From Paenibacillus whitsoniae (GTDB lineage Bacteria; Bacillota; Bacilli; Paenibacillales; NBRC-103111), in contig NZ_RXHU01000011.1 in assembly GCF_003955665.1 (NCBI RefSeq), positions 124,001 to 188,000 of the forward strand: a DNA stretch of 64,000 bases, given 5' to 3'. This document shows positions 54,268 through 64,000 of this stretch, piece by piece. The notes under the pieces were generated by a model, which saw only the letters and a program-made list of their open reading frames with translations, was not told where the DNA came from and ran no database searches. The translations under genes and the position numbers were made by a program. Each line of letters opens with the position of its first letter. The first letter of the stretch is position 1.

Positions 54268-54455
54268 TAACGGTCGCCACAGCGTCTATTCGATACAAAA
54301 TGCGGCATTGCACACTTTTACGGTTGCCATAGGGCTTATCTGCCTAAATACCGGCGAAATCTCACCGATTTCGTTTAAATAGCCGCTGCCACAACCGTTA
54401 CAGGCCGCACGGCCAGCTTTTCGACGAATTAAGCTCACTGGCAACCGTTCCACTG
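54268..54455. repeat. intergenic element with four ACGGTYGCCA-type units
   Basis: Two direct units (AACGGTCGCCACAG at ~54269, TACGGTTGCCATAG at ~54319) extend into a ~39-base imperfect direct repeat. Two related units occur inverted (ACAACCGTTA at ~54391, GGCAACCGTTC at ~54440). A GCGAAATC / GATTTCGT hairpin lies between them. No gene is seen here; it looks like a dispersed intergenic repeat or folded RNA. Confidence 0.45.
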
Positions 54456-54509
54456 TGTGCCCCCTCCCCCTCTACGCCAATGGAAGAAGGCAGGCTGCCA
54501 AAGATGCCA

Positions 54510-55679
54510 CTACTTCGAAACAAGTCTCCCCGCTTTAACCACCTGCTGCAGCTCAATGCGGGTTCCCGCTCTGCGGAAAGTCGCCAAATCTGCGGGCGCC
54601 CCGACCGAAAGTCCCTGCGCAGCAGGCAAGCCCATTTGTAGGGCCGGGCGCAGCGATGCCATATCCCAAGCTGTCCCAAAATCCACAAGCCCCCGCTCTG
54701 TAAGGTGAGACACGGCGTCAGGGAGCAATGTCACCGAGCCGGCCAGCAGATCTTCATTGCTTTCCATATGCAGCCGGCCATTCGGTGTTAAAACGACGCA
54801 GCCGCCAATGTGCGTTTCGTATCGGCCCGGCGCCATACCTGCGAGGGACACCGCGTCACTGACGAGAAAGGCCCAGTCCTCTTTGACCTTCATAATGACC
54901 TTCAGCACCTGATCCGGCAGATGAAAGCCATCTGCGATCAGACCGCAGCTGAGTTCATCCAGCGCAAGCTGCTCCCAGAGGTAGTTGGGATGCCGGGGAA
55001 GCATGCGATGCGCCCCGTTGCCCAGATGCGTCGACATGCGGGCTCCGGCAGCAGCCGCAGCTCGAATCTGCTCGGGTGTCGCAGACGTATGGCCGATCGA
55101 GACGACCAGGCCGGCGGCTGCGCAGCGTGCAATGAAGCTGTCGCTCCCCGGCCATTCCGGCGACATCGTCAGCAGCCGGATCCGGCCGCCCGACGCCTCC
55201 TGCCAGCGCTGCAGCTTCGCCCACTCCGGCGCTGTCACATGTTCGAGCGGGTGAGCGCCCCGCGCCCCATCCTCGGGCGAAATAAACGGCCCTTCGAGAT
55301 GAATGCCACCGATGAAGCCGGCCCATTCAGGATGAAGCCGGCATGCCCGATCGATGGCAGCCAGTAACTCACATAGCTCTTCATCGCCGTTCGTAATTAC
55401 GGTCGGATAGAATGTCGTACACCCCCTCGCAGCCAAGCGGCGGGCGATGCGCTCCAGCGGAAATTCCCCGCCGTCTCCAAGCAGCGTATTAAAATCGTCG
55501 CCACCGTAGCCATTGATTTGCAGATCGACCAGGCCGGGGCCGACATAAAGGCCGGCCTCGCATGCAGGCGAGCTTAAGCTGCCAGGCGCAATTGCCGAGA
55601 TACAGCCATCCTCGACGACGATGCGCAGCGGCTCTCCGGTCCGGTAATCCAGGCCGGATAGTTCAAGCTGCCCGCTCAT
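54510..55679 (-). CDS. nagA: NagA-like N-acetylglucosamine-6-phosphate deacetylase (divergent)
   Basis: Amidohydrolase-type TIM barrel of 389 residues. Metal and substrate motifs: LVDLQINGYGGDDFN, GGIHLEGPFISPEDG, VVSIGHTSATPEQI, GLIADGFHLP, FLVSDAVSLAGM. The usual THLFNAM is STHLGNGA, so the substrate may be a variant amino sugar phosphate. Start overlaps the nagB stop (ATGA). It is paired with a deaminase and a ROK regulator, as expected for N-acetylglucosamine-6-P to glucosamine-6-P to fructose-6-P. No sugar transporter is attached. Confidence 0.85.
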   Translation of the reverse strand: MSGQLELSGLDYRTGEPLRIVVEDGCISAIAPGSLSSPACEAGLYVGPGLVDLQINGYGGDDFNTLLGDGGEFPLERIARRLAARGCTTFYPTVITNGDEELCELLAAIDRACRLHPEWAGFIGGIHLEGPFISPEDGARGAHPLEHVTAPEWAKLQRWQEASGGRIRLLTMSPEWPGSDSFIARCAAAGLVVSIGHTSATPEQIRAAAAAGARMSTHLGNGAHRMLPRHPNYLWEQLALDELSCGLIADGFHLPDQVLKVIMKVKEDWAFLVSDAVSLAGMAPGRYETHIGGCVVLTPNGRLHMESNEDLLAGSVTLLPDAVSHLTERGLVDFGTAWDMASLRPALQMGLPAAQGLSVGAPADLATFRRAGTRIELQQVVKAGRLVSK

Positions 55680-56467
55680 CTTGTTTCACCGTAAGCATCC
55701 ACATCCGTGTATAACGTGCAAGCAGGATGCTGACGCAAAATGGTGGAGGGACATGACACCGATACAGGCTGCTCGAGATCGACGGTATGCCGAACCGCTT
55801 CTCTTTTGCGCACGCCCGGCACCATGCAAAAGAGTCTGGCTCCGGACATCAGCGCCGGAATCGTCAACGTGACGGCGTGCGTCGGCACCTCCGCAAGCGT
55901 TGCAAAACAACCGTCGTTCACCTGCTGCTGACGGCAGACTTGGTCAAGTTCGACGCTTTTCACCAAAGCAGCATCGTTGAAATCCGCAACCGGGGGATCG
56001 TTGAACGCCAAATGGCCATTCTCGCCAATGCCCAGGCAGACGATGTCGATTGGCGCTTCGGCTAGCAAGCGGCTGTAACGCGTGCATTCGGCCTCAGGCT
56101 CGGCTCCCGAATCAATCAGATGAATTGTCCCCGGCTTTACCCGATCAAACAACCGCTCGCTGACGTAACGGCTGAACAATTGTGGCGCATCCTGCGGCAG
56201 GCCGATGTACTCGTCCATGTGAAACACCGTAACTCGGCTCCAGTCCAGGTCCCCGGACGCCTCAATCAACGTCTCCAAAAATTCGTTCTGCGAAGGCGCC
56301 GCCGCAAAAATCATCCGAATGCCCGGCTTCGTGTCCAACAGAGCTCTCATATACGCAGCCGCTTCCAGTCCCGCAGCGCTGCCTAGCGCTGATCGATTGG
56401 GATAAACCTGAACGTTAAGTTGATCCGCCTTCGTGGTAATTACAGGGGCAAATTTGTCGTTTGGCAT
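55676..56467 (-). CDS. nagB: glucosamine-6-phosphate deaminase-like protein
   Basis: 263 residues of the NagB/6-phosphogluconolactonase-like fold. It has the deaminase signatures VTVFHMDEYIGL and CLGIGENGHLAFNDPPVADF. Canonical NagB has GxDGHIAFNEP, so this belongs to a sister group also found next to nagA-like genes. RBS GGGAGG. First gene of a two-gene operon, divergent from the ROK gene. Confidence 0.87.
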   Translation of the reverse strand: MPNDKFAPVITTKADQLNVQVYPNRSALGSAAGLEAAAYMRALLDTKPGIRMIFAAAPSQNEFLETLIEASGDLDWSRVTVFHMDEYIGLPQDAPQLFSRYVSERLFDRVKPGTIHLIDSGAEPEAECTRYSRLLAEAPIDIVCLGIGENGHLAFNDPPVADFNDAALVKSVELDQVCRQQQVNDGCFATLAEVPTHAVTLTIPALMSGARLFCMVPGVRKREAVRHTVDLEQPVSVSCPSTILRQHPACTLYTDVDAYGETR

Positions 56468-56490
56468 GAATAATCCTCCCTAATTTTACT

Positions 56491-56509
56491 AGAACTTTGG
56501 TTCCTGCTA
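56491..56509. promoter_or_regulatory. possible ROK operator in the nagB-ROK divergent region
   Basis: AGAAC-CTTTG-GTTCCT: GAAC/GTTC arms around a short centre, 25-45 bp from both starts. Small palindrome; assignment by position. Confidence 0.3.
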
Positions 56510-56547
56510 TCATAAATGCATACAAATGTGGAAGAGGGGCAGCGCAC

Positions 56548-57726
56548 ATGGGCACTTCAAAAGGCCGAGGACCGACCATCGCCAAAGACGTCAACCGCCA
56601 AATCATATACCGCCAAATGAAACACAACCGTGAAACGACGCGCGTCGATTTGGCCAGAACACTGAACCTGCACAAGAACACCGTGAATGCCATCATCGGC
56701 GAATTCATGGAGACGGGATTTGTTGAGGAACTCGGCCAGCAAGCGCAAAGCGGCGCCGGGCGAAAAGCGACGGTCATCCAATTTCAGGCCCGCAATAAAT
56801 GGGCGATCGGCGTCCAGATAACCTCGGATGTCATTCATTGGGCGGTGACCGATTTGTATGCCCAACCGATTGCCTCCTACTCCGTCCCTCTGCGGGATGC
56901 GGCACCGGACAATGTTGTCCAATCCCTGCTGTCCGAAGCGGACAAGCTGCTTGTCACCTATGGGGCAGAGGCCTGCGTCGGCATGTGCATCGGCATTCCT
57001 GGTCTTATGGAAGAGCATCGCTCAAGCATTATCCACTCCAGTCACTTAAGCTGGCAGCATGTGCCGCTGTTGGCGCTTTTAAAGGATCGGCTGAGCATCC
57101 CGCTCAAATTGGACAACAGCGTCAAGCTCGCCTCCCTAGGCGAACAATGGCATGGCAGCGGTAGCGGCAGCAATGACTTCGCCTACTGCTACTTCGGCAA
57201 CGGCGTCGGCTGCAGCCTTGTGGCGAGTGGCTCCGTCGTCAGAGGAAGCGTGGGTGCTGCCGGCGAGCTGGGTCACTTCGTGCTGGAGCCGGACGGCCCT
57301 TTATGCGGCTGCGGCAATCGCGGCTGCTTGGAGGCTTTGGTCAGCCTACCTGCCCTCTTGCGCCAGATCAGCGAAGCGGACGGCGCCGGAAGCAGCGAAC
57401 CGCTCAGTTGGGAGACCGTCCTGGACAGACTGCACCACAAAGACCCTGTCGTTCTGGAGGTGCTCCGAGGTGCGGGTCGTACCATCGGGCAGGCGCTGAG
57501 CTATGTGGTCAACTTGCTGAATCCGAAGCTTGTCGTCTGCGACGGCCCGCTGATGCAGGCGTCCTCCATCCTGTTTCCACACATCGAGTCCGAGCTCCAA
57601 CGCCGCTGTCTCTCAGCCGTCATCCCTGTCCGCGTCGCGCGTTCAGAGTTATACCCTTACGCAAGCTGCATTGGTGCCGCCGCCGATGCCATCCAGACGT
57701 GGGAGGCAGCGACTTACCCGCTTTAA
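56548..57726 (+). CDS. ROK-family transcriptional regulator (NagC/XylR-like)
   Basis: 392 residues: N-terminal winged helix-turn-helix (TTRVDLARTLNLHKNTVNAI) followed by a ROK sugar-kinase-like domain with the zinc-binding cysteines in GPLCGCGNRGCLEALV and ELGHF before them. The ATP-binding DxGxT site is not clear (ITSDVIHWAV), so it is a regulator rather than a kinase. Start MGTSKGRG preferred (GAGGGG nine bases upstream). It probably represses nagBA and responds to an amino sugar phosphate. Confidence 0.92.
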   Translation: MGTSKGRGPTIAKDVNRQIIYRQMKHNRETTRVDLARTLNLHKNTVNAIIGEFMETGFVEELGQQAQSGAGRKATVIQFQARNKWAIGVQITSDVIHWAVTDLYAQPIASYSVPLRDAAPDNVVQSLLSEADKLLVTYGAEACVGMCIGIPGLMEEHRSSIIHSSHLSWQHVPLLALLKDRLSIPLKLDNSVKLASLGEQWHGSGSGSNDFAYCYFGNGVGCSLVASGSVVRGSVGAAGELGHFVLEPDGPLCGCGNRGCLEALVSLPALLRQISEADGAGSSEPLSWETVLDRLHHKDPVVLEVLRGAGRTIGQALSYVVNLLNPKLVVCDGPLMQASSILFPHIESELQRRCLSAVIPVRVARSELYPYASCIGAAADAIQTWEAATYPL

Positions 57727-57763
57727 GCGGCTTTGGCCGTCAGCTTCCCCCAACGCTGCTTAG

Positions 57764-57794
57764 ACAAATAAGATAATGGCGGTATCTTATTTGT
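57764..57794. repeat. 12-bp inverted repeat after the ROK gene
   Basis: ACAAATAAGATA / TATCTTATTTGT around ATGGCGG. Perfect but AT-rich and without a clean U-run; may serve as the ROK gene's terminator. Confidence 0.4.
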
Positions 57795-57827
57795 GAAGTT
57801 TGCACCCGACCGCTTCCCCTCCTCTCC

Positions 57828-57852
57828 AATTAGTATAAAATTTATACCAATT
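57828..57852. repeat. 25-bp palindrome
   Basis: AATTAGTATAAAATTTATACCAATT, nearly perfect palindrome between convergent genes. It looks like an operator but no gene starts beside it. Confidence 0.4.
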
Positions 57853-57957
57853 ATTCGAAATTAGCAAGCGCTTTTTTAAAACTCGCCATGGCCATGTGCC
57901 TGCCTAGTCCTATAGAGGTGTGGAACAGCACCTTTCGCCTGCCATCCTTACGGGGAT

Positions 57958-58180
57958 CGAGAGGACGCTAACCAGGCCATTCTCCCCAATTTCGACCATG
58001 ATGCGGAACGAGAGGACGCTAATCCGGCCAATCTCTCCACTTTCGATCATGATGCGGAACGAGAGGACGCTAATCGATCTCCAAGACCCCAAAATGCCCC
58101 AAAAAAGCACAAATAAGGGCCTCTCGCTCCCTTACAGGCAAATCTCCGCGATTTTCGCACAAATAGCGCATCCACGTTCC
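57958..58180. repeat. 51-bp tandem repeats and adjoining degenerate repeats
   Basis: Units starting CGAGAGGACGCTAA at 57958, 58009 and 58060 give two full and one partial copy of a 51-bp repeat (GATGCGGAACGAGAGGACGC at the joins). A second pair, GCACAAATA...CTCCCTT near 58109 and GCACAAATAGCGC...TTCCCTT near 58156, follows. The period is divisible by three, so spurious reading frames arise on both strands. With the two palindromes this fills the 550-bp gap between the ROK and prfC genes. Confidence 0.75.
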
Positions 58181-58240
58181 CTTCCCTGGAAATAGCTGCC
58201 GGCGAGCGGACGGCGGCAACTGCCGTACAACCTACTAAGC

Positions 58241-58267
58241 AAAAAAAGGCAAGCCCAAGGCCTGCCT
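58241..58267 (-). terminator. prfC terminator
   Basis: Minus strand AGGCAGGCC TTGG GCTTGCC followed by seven T, just after the stop codon. Confidence 0.85.
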
Positions 58268-58276
58268 CTTCATCCC

Positions 58277-59875
58277 TTAATTCGTCGGTGCGCTGCTCAA
58301 GAACTGCGCATTCGGATTCTTCTCGATCGAAGAACGCAGCGCATACTCGCTTTCGAACAAGCCGACATAGTTCCCCTTCTTGTCTTTCACAAGTGTGGAG
58401 TTGATGCGGAACTTGCCCGGATCTATCTTCTCATCCACGATCCAGCGCGCGAACTGGTAGTTCTGCCGCTGCAGCATAATGTCGACGCCGTACTCCGATT
58501 TCATCCGGTGTTCCAACACCTCGAATTGCAGCTGGCCGACGACGCCGAGAATCATATCTTCGAAGCCGATCGTCGTAAACACCTGGATCATGCCTTCCTC
58601 GGTAAGCTGGTCGATGCCTTTCAGGAACTGCTTTTGCTTGAGTGCATTCTTGATAGACACCTTGCTGAACAGCTCCGGCGAGAACGTCGGCAGCTCGTCG
58701 AACGTGAGGGCTTCACCTTCGCACAAGGAATCCCCGATGTGGAAAATACCCGGATCGAACAACCCGATAATGTCGCCAGGGAACGCCTCTTCGACGATGT
58801 CCCGATCTTGCGCAAGGAACTGCTGCGGCTGCGCCAGCTTGATGTCTTTGCCAAGCCGTACGTGCTTCACGGACATGCCGCGCTCGAACTTGCCGGACAC
58901 GATGCGCAGGAACGCAACGCGGTCGCGGTGCGCCGGGTTCATGTTCGCTTGGATTTTGAACACGTAGCCCGAGAATTTCTCGCGGGTCGGCTCGATCTCC
59001 CCGAGGGAGCTGTTACGCGGCTCTGGATCTGGCGCCAGCTGCAGGAAGTTCTCCAGGAACGTCTGCACGCCGAAGTTGTTGACCGCCGAACCGAAGAAAA
59101 CCGGCGTCAGCTCGCCTTTTAACACTTTTTCCATGTCAAAAGGGTCCCCGGCTACGTCCAGCAATTCAATATCATTGCACAATTGCTGATGCAGGAAGTC
59201 GCCGGCGATTTCCTTCACGAGCGGGTCATCCACACCGCTGACCTTGCGGACCTGAATGTCGCGATGATCCTCGCCATGGTACAGCTCCAGCTGCGATTTG
59301 CCACGGTCATACACGCCGCAGAACTGCTTGCCGGACCCGATCGGCCAGTTCATCGGATAGGAACGGATGCCGAGCACCTCTTCCAACTCCTCGAGCAGTT
59401 CGAACGGATCCCGCCCTTCACGGTCCAATTTGTTAATAAACGTAAAAATCGGAATACCTCTCATCCGGCACACCTGGAACAGCTTCTTCGTCTGCGTCTC
59501 GACCCCTTTGGCGACGTCAATCAGCATGACCGCGCTGTCCGCGGCCGTCAGCGTACGGTACGTGTCTTCACTGAAGTCTTGGTGGCCCGGCGTATCCAAA
59601 ATGTTGACGCGATGCCCTTCATAATCGAACTGCATGACGGAAGACGTAACGGAAATCCCCCGCTGCTTCTCGATCTCCATCCAGTCGGAAGTCGCATGCT
59701 TGCTGGCTTTGCGACCTTTGACCGTTCCCGCGAGACGAATCGCGCCCCCGAACAGGAGCAACTTCTCCGTCAACGTCGTTTTTCCCGCATCCGGGTGAGA
59801 AATAATCGCAAACGTCCGCCGCTTGGCGACTTCCGTTTCGAGCAATTGCTTGAGTTGCGTTTTCATAGTGGTCAT
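58277..59875 (-). CDS. prfC: peptide chain release factor 3
   Basis: Translational GTPase that recycles RF1/RF2 from the ribosome. ~532 residues: G1 SHPDAGKTTL, G3 ILDTPGHQDF, G4 FINKLDRE, then the RF3-specific C-terminal domain (GVVGQLQFEVLEHRMKSEYG). The start MTTMKTQLKQ has GAAGGG six bases upstream; the longer frame from 59905 is unlikely. Confidence 0.96.
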   Translation of the reverse strand: MTTMKTQLKQLLETEVAKRRTFAIISHPDAGKTTLTEKLLLFGGAIRLAGTVKGRKASKHATSDWMEIEKQRGISVTSSVMQFDYEGHRVNILDTPGHQDFSEDTYRTLTAADSAVMLIDVAKGVETQTKKLFQVCRMRGIPIFTFINKLDREGRDPFELLEELEEVLGIRSYPMNWPIGSGKQFCGVYDRGKSQLELYHGEDHRDIQVRKVSGVDDPLVKEIAGDFLHQQLCNDIELLDVAGDPFDMEKVLKGELTPVFFGSAVNNFGVQTFLENFLQLAPDPEPRNSSLGEIEPTREKFSGYVFKIQANMNPAHRDRVAFLRIVSGKFERGMSVKHVRLGKDIKLAQPQQFLAQDRDIVEEAFPGDIIGLFDPGIFHIGDSLCEGEALTFDELPTFSPELFSKVSIKNALKQKQFLKGIDQLTEEGMIQVFTTIGFEDMILGVVGQLQFEVLEHRMKSEYGVDIMLQRQNYQFARWIVDEKIDPGKFRINSTLVKDKKGNYVGLFESEYALRSSIEKNPNAQFLSSAPTN

Positions 59876-59920
59876 TAAATTCCCTTCTGCTTCTACATTA
59901 AACATTTATCAAATGGCGGA

Positions 59921-61003
59921 TCAGACTTTCACTTTTTCCAAAGGCACCGTCCAATTCGCCTCTTCAATCCAAGTACGGTTGCTGAACTCACGGCCGCGCA
60001 CAGTCACTTTGTCGGCAAACACCTGCACGTAAATCCCCTGCGCCTTGTTGCGCGCTTCCTGCTGGTACGCCCGATTCAGCGTCCTGCCGACGGAGGCGTT
60101 ATGAAAATAATGGAACGTCTCCTGAATGTAATGCGGCGTGCCGTTCTGGAAATCCTGATGGCGGTGGCCGCAGAACACGAGCACGTTCTTATACGGTGCA
60201 AGCGTATCGCGGAATTCAATCGCCCGCATCAGTTGATGCGTTTTGCCATCGGTCCCGACCGGCGGCAGCGGCTGATGGGTCATGACAAACAGTGGCCGTC
60301 CCGGCTTATACAGCTGCTTCACTCGCGCTTTGAACCACGCCATCTGCTCGTCGGAGTACCAGGCGCCTTCACCGACCTCCGGCTTTTCCTGCACATAGGT
60401 TTCCTGCGATAACAACACGATCGAATGTCCATTCGCCGTAAAATCGTTATAAATCTGGGAATAGCCAAAAAACTTCTTGAACTGCTCACGGCTGATCGCA
60501 TCGCTTTTGCCATTCGGCACCGCGTCCTGGTCCCATTGATTCGCTTTGTTGATCCAAATCGTATAGTAATCGTGGTTGCCCATATTGGCATGAACCGGCG
60601 GCAGCTTATACGCGTTCAAAATCCCCCGCAGCTCCTTATAATCCCGATCCGTTCCGGTATCCGTCAAATCGCCCGTGAGCATGATCGCATCCACAGGTCC
60701 GTCAAAATGGGTGACATCATCCAACGCTTGCCGCAGCTTCGTCATCGTAAGGGGATCTCCGATCGTCACATGCAGGTCACTTAAAATAAAGAACGACATC
60801 AGCGGCCCCGGCGGCAGCGGTTCTTCCGAAGGCTGCGGCGGTTCCTGCGATGCTGACGGTTCGGGCGTATCTGCAGAGTGGGCAGCTACGGTTACGGTCT
60901 CCGTCATAAATTTTTTCTTAACGAGCCAACTGAACCAGGCGCTAATCCCGATTAAAATACCGCCGATGGCCACCAACCACCGAATAAATGCCCTGCGCGA
61001 CAT
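59921..61003 (-). CDS. membrane-anchored metallophosphoesterase
   Basis: 360 residues: N-terminal helix (~8-27, WLVAIGGILIGISAWFSWLV) preceded by Arg, so either anchor or uncleaved signal; a Pro/Glu/Ser-rich linker; then a calcineurin-like domain with all metal motifs: FILSDLHVTIGDP, MLTGDLTDTG, NMGNHDYY, MTHQPLPP, FCGHRHQDF. It acts outside the membrane, probably on a phosphodiester or phosphomonoester of unknown identity. Weak RBS GGGGTG. Single gene. Confidence 0.88.
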   Translation of the reverse strand: MSRRAFIRWLVAIGGILIGISAWFSWLVKKKFMTETVTVAAHSADTPEPSASQEPPQPSEEPLPPGPLMSFFILSDLHVTIGDPLTMTKLRQALDDVTHFDGPVDAIMLTGDLTDTGTDRDYKELRGILNAYKLPPVHANMGNHDYYTIWINKANQWDQDAVPNGKSDAISREQFKKFFGYSQIYNDFTANGHSIVLLSQETYVQEKPEVGEGAWYSDEQMAWFKARVKQLYKPGRPLFVMTHQPLPPVGTDGKTHQLMRAIEFRDTLAPYKNVLVFCGHRHQDFQNGTPHYIQETFHYFHNASVGRTLNRAYQQEARNKAQGIYVQVFADKVTVRGREFSNRTWIEEANWTVPLEKVKV

Positions 61004-61110
61004 GGATACACCCCATAATATATGATCTTCAAGCCTGCTCCGTACGATTTAGTATACCAAAAAAATGTACGGCTTACGATGCCCTCGGACCAACTATTCG
61101 ACAAAAACAA

Positions 61111-61142
61111 AAATCCAACAGGCTCCTTCGCCTGTTGGATTT
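61111..61142 (-). terminator. zwf terminator
   Basis: AAATCCAACAGG / CCTGTTGGATTT stem, followed on the minus strand by TTTTGTTTTTG, 13 bp after the stop. Confidence 0.9.
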
Positions 61143-61154
61143 GCAGGTACGCTT

Positions 61155-62690
<1,536 letters not shown>

Positions 62691-62880
62691 CTATGCATCA
62701 TTCTTTCTCTATTAGATTAGGGTAATAAGCATAGCATACCGAAATTTGTCAGACGATTCAACTTTTCTACGACATTTCTTCCATAACATTTTCTTATACC
62801 AAACTAGACATTCGTCTATACCAGTCGGCAATACGGCGCATAGGCTATCATACCAACAATTCACGGAGGTGCCACATCAG

Positions 62881-63279
62881 ATGCAACCCATTCACCCAAT
62901 TTCGGCAAAAAGCTGCAAAAATCTGCTCGGAAAGCCCGTGTTCCTCGTCTTGAAAGACGGCTCACGATTATTCGGCGTCTTGCATCGCGTTGACAACAAT
63001 AGACTGACGATCGGCGACGAGCCGCTCGCGAACGTCAGTGCAAAACCGAAAAAAACCGCCAAGAAGCCGACCGCAACCAAAAGTAAAACGGTAAAAACGA
63101 CCAAGAAACAGACGCCTGCCGAGCAGTCTGCGCCGGAGCAGGAAACGCCTGCCGGGCTGATTTCGTTCGGATTCTGGGGACCGCCGCCAGAGGCTCCTGC
63201 TCCGGCTCCGGCTCCAGCTCCGCGCTCCTGGGACGTCCCGCTGGACAATGTGGGCGCGATGTTTACAGAGACGGTATAA
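62881..63279 (+). CDS. small Sm-like protein with low-complexity tail
   Basis: 132 residues, not recognised by name. Residues ~14-45 (LLGKPVFLVLKDGSRLFGVL then HRVDNNRLTIGD) look like a small SH3/Sm-type barrel. A Lys/Thr-rich stretch, a Glu/Pro segment and a tail rich in Pro-Ala repeats follow, ending LDNVGAMFTETV. The start MQPIHPISAK has GGAGG ten bases upstream; the longer frame from 62746 runs into the zwf promoter. Function unknown; spore or envelope roles would be guesses. Confidence 0.7.
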   Translation: MQPIHPISAKSCKNLLGKPVFLVLKDGSRLFGVLHRVDNNRLTIGDEPLANVSAKPKKTAKKPTATKSKTVKTTKKQTPAEQSAPEQETPAGLISFGFWGPPPEAPAPAPAPAPRSWDVPLDNVGAMFTETV

Positions 63280-63281
63280 AA

Positions 63282-63317
63282 AAAAGGCTGCGGATGCCCA
63301 AGCCATCCCAGCCTTTT
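63282..63317. terminator. bidirectional terminator
   Basis: AAAAGGCTG plus GGATG pairs with CATCC plus CAGCCTTTT, between convergent genes. Confidence 0.85.
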
Positions 63318-63762
63318 ATCTTGTTATGCGCTTGCTCATTTTGTAGCAGTAAAGCTCCGGAATGTACGTCTCCACCGCATACCCTCGTTTCGTATAAAAG
63401 TGAATCGCTCTTGGATTGCTGTCATCGACGAACAGCTCTACGGATTTGCAGCGCTCTTTCCGGCCGTAATCCTCCGCTGTTTTCATCAGCTCATGGCCGA
63501 GGCCTTTCCCCTGCTCGCGCTCGTCAATCGCCAGCATATCGACGAAGAGCACGCTCGATTTGCGTACAAACGTAATAAAGCCATACGGCTTACGGAAACC
63601 TCGGGCCGCTACGTAGGTTTTGTTGCGATTCAGCCTGGATCGAATTTCTGAGAACGTCACCGATTGGCCCGCTTCGTAGAGTCTTGAGTAAGGCACCAAC
63701 TGTTCGATGACCATGCGATGGATCATGGCGTCGTCCGATGTAGGTAAACGTTTACGAATCAT
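63316..63762 (-). CDS. GNAT-family N-acetyltransferase
   Basis: 148 residues; acetyl-CoA-dependent transferase. GNAT core with acetyl-CoA loop MLAIDEREQGKGLGHELM and C-terminal NPRAIHFYTKRGYAV. Start MIRKRLPTSD follows GGAGG by nine bases. Acceptor unknown. Confidence 0.9.
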   Translation of the reverse strand: MIRKRLPTSDDAMIHRMVIEQLVPYSRLYEAGQSVTFSEIRSRLNRNKTYVAARGFRKPYGFITFVRKSSVLFVDMLAIDEREQGKGLGHELMKTAEDYGRKERCKSVELFVDDSNPRAIHFYTKRGYAVETYIPELYCYKMSKRITR

Positions 63763-63889
63763 GCAGCACCGCCTCCACAAGCAGCAATAATGCTATCTTA
63801 TGTCGCGTCTGCCGGAAATGACCCTGTGCCTGCCAATTTACCCCATTTCGCTTTGGTGATATAATAAAAGGAAGGAGGGGGATGACGCG

Positions 63890-64000
63890 ATGATCAATGC
63901 CTATCCACCGATTCAAGCAGTGAGCAGCTACCAGACGCATAAGGATTACTATCGGGTGTCCGCGGTGAGCCGGACGGCCGGGGGGCAAGCCAGCACAATC
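63890..64000 (+). CDS. hypothetical protein, cut by the window end
   Basis: Only the first 37 codons are visible (MINAYPPIQAVSSYQTHKDY and on). RBS AAGGAGGGGG lies upstream and a TATAAT-like box (GATATAATAAA) ~20 bp before it. Identity cannot be judged. Confidence 0.6.
   Translation, partial: MINAYPPIQAVSSYQTHKDYYRVSAVSRTAGGQASTI

Noticed and set aside
57958-58180. CRISPR array
   Set aside because: The units are contiguous, with no unique spacers, and no cas gene is in the window.
57910-58195. Two short frames over the 51-bp repeats
   Set aside because: They exist only because the repeat length is a multiple of three; no ribosome binding site and no family.
63741-63760. cre-like palindrome GTAAACGTTTAC
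   Set aside because: It lies in the first codons of the acetyltransferase gene and is explained by its Arg-Lys-Arg-Leu codons.

Overview
The window is from a spore-forming, low-to-moderate GC member of the Bacillota and most resembles Paenibacillus. The evidence is a small acid-soluble spore protein (SspI), a YheC/YheD-type coat-associated ATP-grasp protein, strong Shine-Dalgarno sites, and repeated sets of binding lipoprotein + LplB-type + YtcP/LplC-type permeases paired with YesM/YesN-like two-component systems. Roughly 47 kb is accessory glycan-use DNA; the rest is housekeeping.

Layout. (A) 1-12.3 kb: an AraC regulator (cut by the window edge), the 3' end of a group II intron, then a minus-strand block of sensor kinase, response regulator, LplB, YtcP, binding lipoprotein, a GH2 beta-galactosidase-like enzyme and a beta-glucuronidase carrying the glucuronate-binding NxK motif. 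(B) 12.3-26.5 kb: a deleted XRE regulator, then a minus-strand operon (LplB, YtcP, binding lipoprotein, FAD oxidoreductase, secreted modular arabinofuranosidase-like enzyme), a divergent membrane-bound AraC regulator and a second FAD oxidoreductase. The operon and the second oxidoreductase share a 35-bp upstream element. (C) 26.4-29.9 kb: a decayed stalk-domain gene, then TrmH/SpoU methyltransferase, a KtrA/KtrC-like potassium-channel regulator and sspI with a recognisable sigma-G promoter. (D) 29.9-47.4 kb: two-component system, LplB/YtcP/lipoprotein importer, two Gfo/Idh/MocA dehydrogenases, a sugar isomerase/epimerase-like TIM barrel, a heparinase-like toroid protein and a GH105 hydrolase, then an AraC regulator and a divergent GHL6-type hydrolase. 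A probable CcpA (cre) site lies before the importer. (E) 47.4-51.6 kb: LacI regulator with its own operator, Gfo/Idh/MocA, ThuA-like protein, second Gfo/Idh/MocA. (F) 51.7-64 kb: a GGDEF/EAL protein with a degenerate GGDEF motif, YheC/D, a structured intergenic element, a divergent nagBA-ROK unit, a tandem-repeat region, prfC, a membrane-anchored phosphoesterase, zwf, a small Sm-like protein, a GNAT acetyltransferase and a gene cut by the right edge.

How it fits together. Three importers lack an ATPase gene and presumably share one encoded elsewhere. Region A looks built for glucuronides and galactosides, region D for unsaturated uronate oligosaccharides. Regions B, D and E carry six sugar-oxidoreductase genes (two FAD-type, four Gfo/Idh/MocA) plus a ThuA and an isomerase-like protein. 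This is the gene content expected of oxidative cleavage of glycosides through keto-sugars, and it is the best candidate for an undescribed system here. The first 27 kb are visibly more AT-rich than the housekeeping genes from about 28 kb on, consistent with acquired glycan islands.
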